Source: JAPPHA01 sp963662705 (lineage in GTDB: Bacteria > Pseudomonadota > Alphaproteobacteria > Rhodobacterales > Rhodobacteraceae). From it: 64,000 nt of DNA. The position numbers and the translations under genes are program-made. The notes beneath the pieces are model-generated. The model was given only the letters and a program-made list of their open reading frames with translations, was not told where the DNA came from and searched no databases. Numbering within the stretch: the first letter of the stretch is position 1; every line of letters begins with the position of its first letter. This document shows positions 60,205-64,000 of the stretch, in pieces. The stretch covers positions 1,116,001 to 1,180,000 of the forward strand of contig OY759767.1 of assembly GCA_963662705.2 (NCBI GenBank). Direction: 5' to 3'.

Positions 60205-60609
60205 TTAGCGAAGAACGACGACAGCACATTGCGCGTGGCGAACGACCCTTGCGGCTGTTGAGCCGAGCAAGAGATCTGGCAGACCAGGCCGATTGGACGA
60301 TACAACTATGCAGTCCGTGTTGTTGTTCTCCGCCCATTCCAGGATGGTGTTGGTGGGATGTCCGGAACGCACGTGGACGTCAATACCATTGCCTCCGAGT
60401 TCCGTCTCGATGGCATCCTTTAGTTCGACAAGGTTCTTTTTGATTCGATCCGACGGAAAATATGACCCCACGTAGGAGGGGAGTTCCTCCAAAACGGATA
60501 GCACGGACAGCCTTCCTGTCTCTGACAAAAGACGTCGAGCCACATCCAGTGAAGTGAAATATTCGCCTATGTGGTCCGGCGCGACCGGAACAACAACGTG
60601 ATCGTACAT
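60205..60609 (-). CDS. Universal stress protein
   Basis: 134 residues. MYDHVVVPVAPDHIGEYFTS is the strand-loop start with the conserved VP, and the ATP-binding G-x2-G-x9-G-S/T pattern is in SNRPGLPDLLLGSTAARVVR followed by CAVVVLR. The length is that of a single UspA domain. Such proteins bind ATP and modulate stress responses. Its ATG is 58 bp downstream of the TRAP permease gene on the same strand; TRAP operons often end with a universal stress gene, suggesting co-transcription. Confidence 0.93.
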   Translation of the reverse strand: MYDHVVVPVAPDHIGEYFTSLDVARRLLSETGRLSVLSVLEELPSYVGSYFPSDRIKKNLVELKDAIETELGGNGIDVHVRSGHPTNTILEWAENNNTDCIVVSSNRPGLPDLLLGSTAARVVRHAQCAVVVLR

Positions 60610-60666
60610 CTGGGCCTCCAGCTTTGACTAGAAATCGGTGTCCATGCGGCGCAATCAGCCGATGGT

Positions 60667-61974
60667 TTACTTCATCATATGGGGTAGCCACGTCGGGATC
60701 GCCGGAAAGACGAAAATAAGCGCCAGTGCGAAGAACTGTATCACGACGAACGGGCCAACCGACTTGTAGACGTCGCCCATGCTTACATTTTTCGGAAGGA
60801 CTCCTTTGATCCAGAACAAGACAAATCCGAATGGTGGCGTCAGATAGGCAATCTGGATGTTGACGATAAAGAGGGCGCCGAACCAAAGTTTGTCGATGCC
60901 AAGAGAGTCAACGATCGGGATGAACAGTGGCGTGCAGAGCATGATAATTGCCCAGTCGTCCATGACCATTCCAAGGATCAAAATGATGAGCATCATCATC
61001 AGCAGAATGCCATTGGGTCCCCCCGGCATGGACAGCACGAGTTCGGTCAGCAGATCTTGGCTTCCCAACGAGTTGAAAATATTCAGATAAACTGTGGCGC
61101 CGATCAGGATCCAAAGACCCATACCCGTCAATTTCAGAGTGGACTCCAACGAGTCCTTCAAAACGGCCCAGGTCAATTTTCCGTAGGCCAGGTTGATAAG
61201 GAAGGCTCCCGCGGCCCCGAATGCGGCAGCCTCGGCTGGTGTCGCAATCCCACCCCAGATCACGCCAAGAACGATGGCGATGAGTACTGCAAAGGGCCAA
61301 ATGCTTAGCACAGCGCCTAGCTTTTCCTTGCGGGTGAATTTCTCTTCCGCGGGCAGTGCCGGACCGAGATGAGGCTGAATACGGCAGCGAATACCAATAT
61401 AGATCGTGTAAAAGGCTGCGAGCATAAGTCCCGGCAGGACGCCTGCCATGAAGAGGTCGCCGATCGAGACTTTGGCTAGTAGCCCGTAAAAGATGAACGG
61501 CACGCTGGGTGGAATGAGCGCCCCCAGAGCTCCCCCCGCCGCAATCGAGCCAATAGCGATGGACCGATCATACTTGTACCGCACCATTGAGGGATATGCG
61601 ATCTGACCCATCGTGGTGGTAGCAGGCGGCGTAATCCCTGTAACGGCAGCGAAAACCGTACAGACCTGGACCGTACCCATTGCCAGGCCGCCATGAATAT
61701 GGCCTATCAACTTGTAAACTGCGTCATAGGCCGCTTCGGCTATCCCGGAGAACCTTATCAGTGATCCCATAAACAGAAAAAGTGGTACCGTGACCAAAAC
61801 GGAATTCCACGGTGTCGAGTAGAATGCGCTTGGTACCGACAAGAGCGCGCGTGGCTCGAAAACCAATGCAAACAACACGGCGGTTCCACCGAGCCCGAAT
61901 GCCACTGGAAGACCCAGAAACAGGATTGCAAACAATACGATGAAGTAAAGCGCTGTTACGAGTTCGAGGCCCAT
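60667..61974 (-). CDS. dctM: TRAP transporter large membrane subunit, DctM family
   Basis: 435 residues, about twelve membrane segments. Family hallmarks: FLGLPVAFGLGGTAVLFALV near the start, FLFMGSLIRFSGIAEAAYDA, TVFAAVTGITPPATTTMGQI, GALGALIPPSVPFIFYGLLA and IAYLTPPFGFVLFWIKGVLP. DctM carries the substrate across the membrane driven by a sodium or proton gradient and works with DctQ and DctP. Gene order on the minus strand is dctQ, dctP, dctM, usp. A strong stem-loop lies in the 163-bp gap before the gene. Confidence 0.95.
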   Translation of the reverse strand: MGLELVTALYFIVLFAILFLGLPVAFGLGGTAVLFALVFEPRALLSVPSAFYSTPWNSVLVTVPLFLFMGSLIRFSGIAEAAYDAVYKLIGHIHGGLAMGTVQVCTVFAAVTGITPPATTTMGQIAYPSMVRYKYDRSIAIGSIAAGGALGALIPPSVPFIFYGLLAKVSIGDLFMAGVLPGLMLAAFYTIYIGIRCRIQPHLGPALPAEEKFTRKEKLGAVLSIWPFAVLIAIVLGVIWGGIATPAEAAAFGAAGAFLINLAYGKLTWAVLKDSLESTLKLTGMGLWILIGATVYLNIFNSLGSQDLLTELVLSMPGGPNGILLMMMLIILILGMVMDDWAIIMLCTPLFIPIVDSLGIDKLWFGALFIVNIQIAYLTPPFGFVLFWIKGVLPKNVSMGDVYKSVGPFVVIQFFALALIFVFPAIPTWLPHMMK

Positions 61975-62067
61975 TGTTCGTCGTTCCTTGCTTTTGGGCG
62001 GTTCTCAGTAGCCAATGCAGACCGGGAATCCAGCGTCGATCCGAACGACGCCTTTTGTTGCCGGATC

Positions 62068-62103
62068 TTTCCGCTGGCCCAAATTGGGCCAGCGGAAATT
62101 TTT
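62068..62103. terminator. Strong stem-loop between dctP and dctM
   Basis: TTTCCGCTGGCCCAA and its complement TTGGGCCAGCGGAAA form a 15-bp stem with almost no loop. On the transcribed (minus) strand it is not followed by a U-run, but on the plus strand it is followed by TTTTT. It is therefore more likely to protect the dctP mRNA 3' end, or partly attenuate dctM, than to be a full terminator for the operon (inference). Confidence 0.65.
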
Positions 62104-62137
62104 GAGACTTTTCATGACACTGCGTGTCATTCAGGTC

Positions 62138-63187
62138 TCACTGGGAGTTGGCTTTGTCTTCAAGGAACCTTCTGTAGATCTCGACGCCCTTGGCGTTTCC
62201 ATCGGACGCAGCTGCAACCTGCGGCCAAACTTCCGCGATGGATTTTTCGCGCATCCGGGCGACTTCCTCATCGCTGAGGGTGATCACCTCTCCACCGGCA
62301 TCCCGCAGGATCTGCAGTGCCTCTTCCACGCCGTCAGCGTGCATGCGGCTGGTCTCGAAATAGGTCTCTTCGAAAATCCCTTCGATCTGCTTGCGCTGCC
62401 AGTCGGTGAGAGCATTCCAGCTTTGAAGGTTGACGTAAATCTCCTGGTGCTGCGCCGGGTTCCAGCCAGGCATGATTGCAAAGTCGATCACCTCATGGAA
62501 GGACATGTCGTCAATGCCGCCCGTATCCCAGTATGTACCGTCGATAGTGCCCAGCTTGATCGCAGTGTAGATCTCGCCCGCGTTCATCGATACGGGTGCG
62601 CCGCCCATCGTGGAATGGAAGATAGCCTGAGGTCCACCGGCACGCATCTTTTGGCCATCCAGGTCTTCCATTTTGTCAACCCGGAACTTGGTGAACATCG
62701 CATTCGGACCCTGATTGGACCATCCGACCCAATGGAGGTTACGTGCATTTGCGGCCTCTTGAACGATATCGCCGACGCGATAGTCGGGGTTGCCCCACAT
62801 GACTTCCCAAGCTTCTTCCGAGTTGTTGGCACCCATGGCCATGCCAAAGGCCAGCATGCCTTCGGGCATATCGCCCCCGTAGACTGTTCCCCATCCAGCA
62901 TAACCGTCGGTTTGACCCGCGGCTGCAGCGGCAAATGCTTCGGCGCCACTTACCAAGGCACCGGCGGGTTCAACGCGGATTGTTACCGTGCCCTGAGTTG
63001 CCTCTTCCACGGCTTTGACCCAAGGTATCACCCCGTTGTCCCAACCAGCATCAGTTTGATCAAACGCTGGCTGGAAGATCCATTTGGTCACTTTGTCCGG
63101 CGGGCCATCCTGAGCCGAAGCGAAGGTGGCCGCAACTGCGACAGCGCCTGCACACAGCGTTGTGTGGAAAATCCTGTTTGCATTCAT
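62138..63187 (-). CDS. dctP: TRAP transporter periplasmic substrate-binding protein, DctP family
   Basis: 349 residues from the ATG at 63187 (AGGAGGACAAAAC before it). Signal peptide MNANRIFHTTLCAGAVAVAA ends near ASA. The mature protein has KWIFQPAFDQTDAGWDNGVI at the start, EPAGALVSGAEAFAAAAAGQ, KMRAGGPQAIFHSTMGGAPV (the conserved arginine that binds the substrate carboxylate) and GEIYTAIKLGTIDGTYWDTG. The substrate is expected to be an organic acid such as a keto-acid or sugar acid. Genes for the membrane parts lie on either side. Confidence 0.95.
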   Translation of the reverse strand: MNANRIFHTTLCAGAVAVAATFASAQDGPPDKVTKWIFQPAFDQTDAGWDNGVIPWVKAVEEATQGTVTIRVEPAGALVSGAEAFAAAAAGQTDGYAGWGTVYGGDMPEGMLAFGMAMGANNSEEAWEVMWGNPDYRVGDIVQEAANARNLHWVGWSNQGPNAMFTKFRVDKMEDLDGQKMRAGGPQAIFHSTMGGAPVSMNAGEIYTAIKLGTIDGTYWDTGGIDDMSFHEVIDFAIMPGWNPAQHQEIYVNLQSWNALTDWQRKQIEGIFEETYFETSRMHADGVEEALQILRDAGGEVITLSDEEVARMREKSIAEVWPQVAAASDGNAKGVEIYRRFLEDKANSQ

Positions 63188-63248
63188 GTTTTGTCCTCCT
63201 TGTTTCATGGTTACGGAACCCGCCTGGTGCCGCAGCTCGACGTGATCG

Positions 63249-63890
63249 CTACGACGACGGTTGGTGCCCAAGCGCGATGCGAACGTCGCGAAGGAATTTC
63301 TTGAGCACGATCAAGAGAATGAGGCATCCGCTCAGCGGAATTGCCGACTTGATGGGGTAGATCGGAATTGGAACTGCCGTGGGCGTATATTGGTTGAGCA
63401 TTGCGGAAAGCGCAGCCGCTTCGTAGCCCTTCCAGATCAAGATGATCAGAAAAAGAATTGCAATTGGAGCCGTCAGAAGATCGAGAATCGCTTTGGTTCG
63501 ATCGCGGGCACTTGCGTAGAAGAGATCGAGTTTTACAAAACTGTCGTGTTGGAGCGAATATACACCCCCGGCGCAAGCCAGCAGGACCATCGCGGCCTGC
63601 AAAGTGGTGCCGATCCACTGCGAAGGTTGGTTCATCGCATAGCGCAGGAAAACGTCTGAAACACCAAAGGCCATGCAATACAGGATCAGAATCCAGCCAA
63701 TGCGTCCCATGAACTCGGAAATCGCTGACGTGATGACATCGAGAGCACGCGTCAGCATTTCTGAAGCCCCTTCGACTTTCCGGGCGATATTGGCGGGAAG
63801 CGCTGAGATGCCAGCCCGGAAGTAGCTATTGACAGCTGATAAGACCGCGACCTCATTCTGGCCCCCTTTGGGCAAAACCTCGTTTTTCAA
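63249..63890 (-). CDS. dctQ: TRAP transporter small membrane subunit, DctQ family
   Basis: 213 residues with four predicted membrane segments: GWILILYCMAFGVSDVFLRY, WIGTTLQAAMVLLACAGGVY, LTAPIAILFLIILIWKGYEA and AIPLSGCLILLIVLKKFLRD. The motif ...VFLRYAMNQPSQWIGTTLQA is the family signature. The start is uncertain: the frame opens at a TTG (63890) with no good ribosome-binding site, and the first 50 residues are not conserved-looking, so a start nearer MLTRALDVITS is possible. First gene of the TRAP operon in transcription order. Confidence 0.88.
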   Translation of the reverse strand: MKNEVLPKGGQNEVAVLSAVNSYFRAGISALPANIARKVEGASEMLTRALDVITSAISEFMGRIGWILILYCMAFGVSDVFLRYAMNQPSQWIGTTLQAAMVLLACAGGVYSLQHDSFVKLDLFYASARDRTKAILDLLTAPIAILFLIILIWKGYEAAALSAMLNQYTPTAVPIPIYPIKSAIPLSGCLILLIVLKKFLRDVRIALGHQPSS

Positions 63891-64000
63891 GGAAGGCGCC
63901 AGGTTCGGTGAGCACGCTCCTTGTCACATATGAAACGGTAGCGAGGACGGATGTGACAGGTACAATTGCCGATAATTGTGGATACAGATGTTCCAGCGCA

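Noticed and set aside
62068..62103. Ordinary rho-independent terminator of the TRAP operon
   Set aside because: No U-run in the direction of the operon, and dctM and usp follow in the same direction.

Overview
The window comes from a GC-rich alphaproteobacterium. The evidence is the dominance of substrate-binding-protein transporters (LIV-type, BMP-type, dipeptide-type and TRAP), the GC-biased codon use, and the density of HigBA/VapBC toxin-antitoxin debris. I cannot name the genus. Most of the sequence is a mosaic: intact catabolic transport operons separated by heavily reworked mobile DNA.

Layout. 1-6.2 kb: a LIV-type ABC transporter operon (partial binding protein, two permeases, two ATPases) that also carries a 2-oxoglutarate/Fe(II)-type oxygenase and a TIM-barrel isomerase-like enzyme. 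6.4-12.4 kb: accessory DNA with three toxin-antitoxin modules (one with a nonsense codon and an in-frame toxin-antitoxin fusion, one with a frameshifted toxin, one intact), a serine resolvase whose res/promoter region is split by an ORF-less group II intron, a tnpA fragment, and 38-bp Tn3-type terminal repeats. 12.4-20.9 kb: a GntR regulator followed by a tight nucleoside operon (BMP binding protein, double ATPase, two permeases, cysteine hydrolase, PfkB kinase, nucleoside phosphorylase, SIS protein). 21-22.2 kb: Tn3 remnants cut by a 365-bp MITE. 22.3-33.1 kb: a purine-like block with two adenosine-deaminase-like enzymes, a xanthine-dehydrogenase remnant, a TetR regulator and a five-gene dipeptide-type ABC transporter. 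33.1-36.5 kb: resolvase remnants, a Pin-like recombinase, a DUF433/DUF5615 toxin-antitoxin pair, a VapBC remnant and a second, uninterrupted res-like site. 36.6-41.5 kb: a two-gene operon of a RapA-like SNF2 helicase and an Hsp70/actin-fold ATPase, the best candidate here for an uncharacterised (possibly defence) system. 42.4-43.6 kb: a second LIV-type binding protein. 44.4-50.2 kb: a nested insertion, in which a DUF3500 gene is split by a group II intron whose reverse transcriptase is split by a three-gene serine-recombinase element. 50.3-58.5 kb: an Uma2 protein, tyrosine recombinases (one intact, one decayed), an ISNCY-type remnant, XRE regulators, and an excisionase/integrase pair ending at a tRNA 3'-end attachment site. 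58.6-64 kb: alanine dehydrogenase, a universal stress protein and a complete TRAP transporter.

How the genes work together. The intact operons each couple uptake to early catabolism: nucleosides are imported, split by the phosphorylase, and the sugar and base parts handled by the kinase and the hydrolase; the deaminases sit next to an ABC importer; and the TRAP system is transcribed towards a universal stress gene. The rest records repeated insertions. Several repeat families (36-bp TIR MITEs, 37-38-bp Tn3-like ends, res sites) recur across the window and allow exact insertion boundaries to be read by comparing filled and empty copies.
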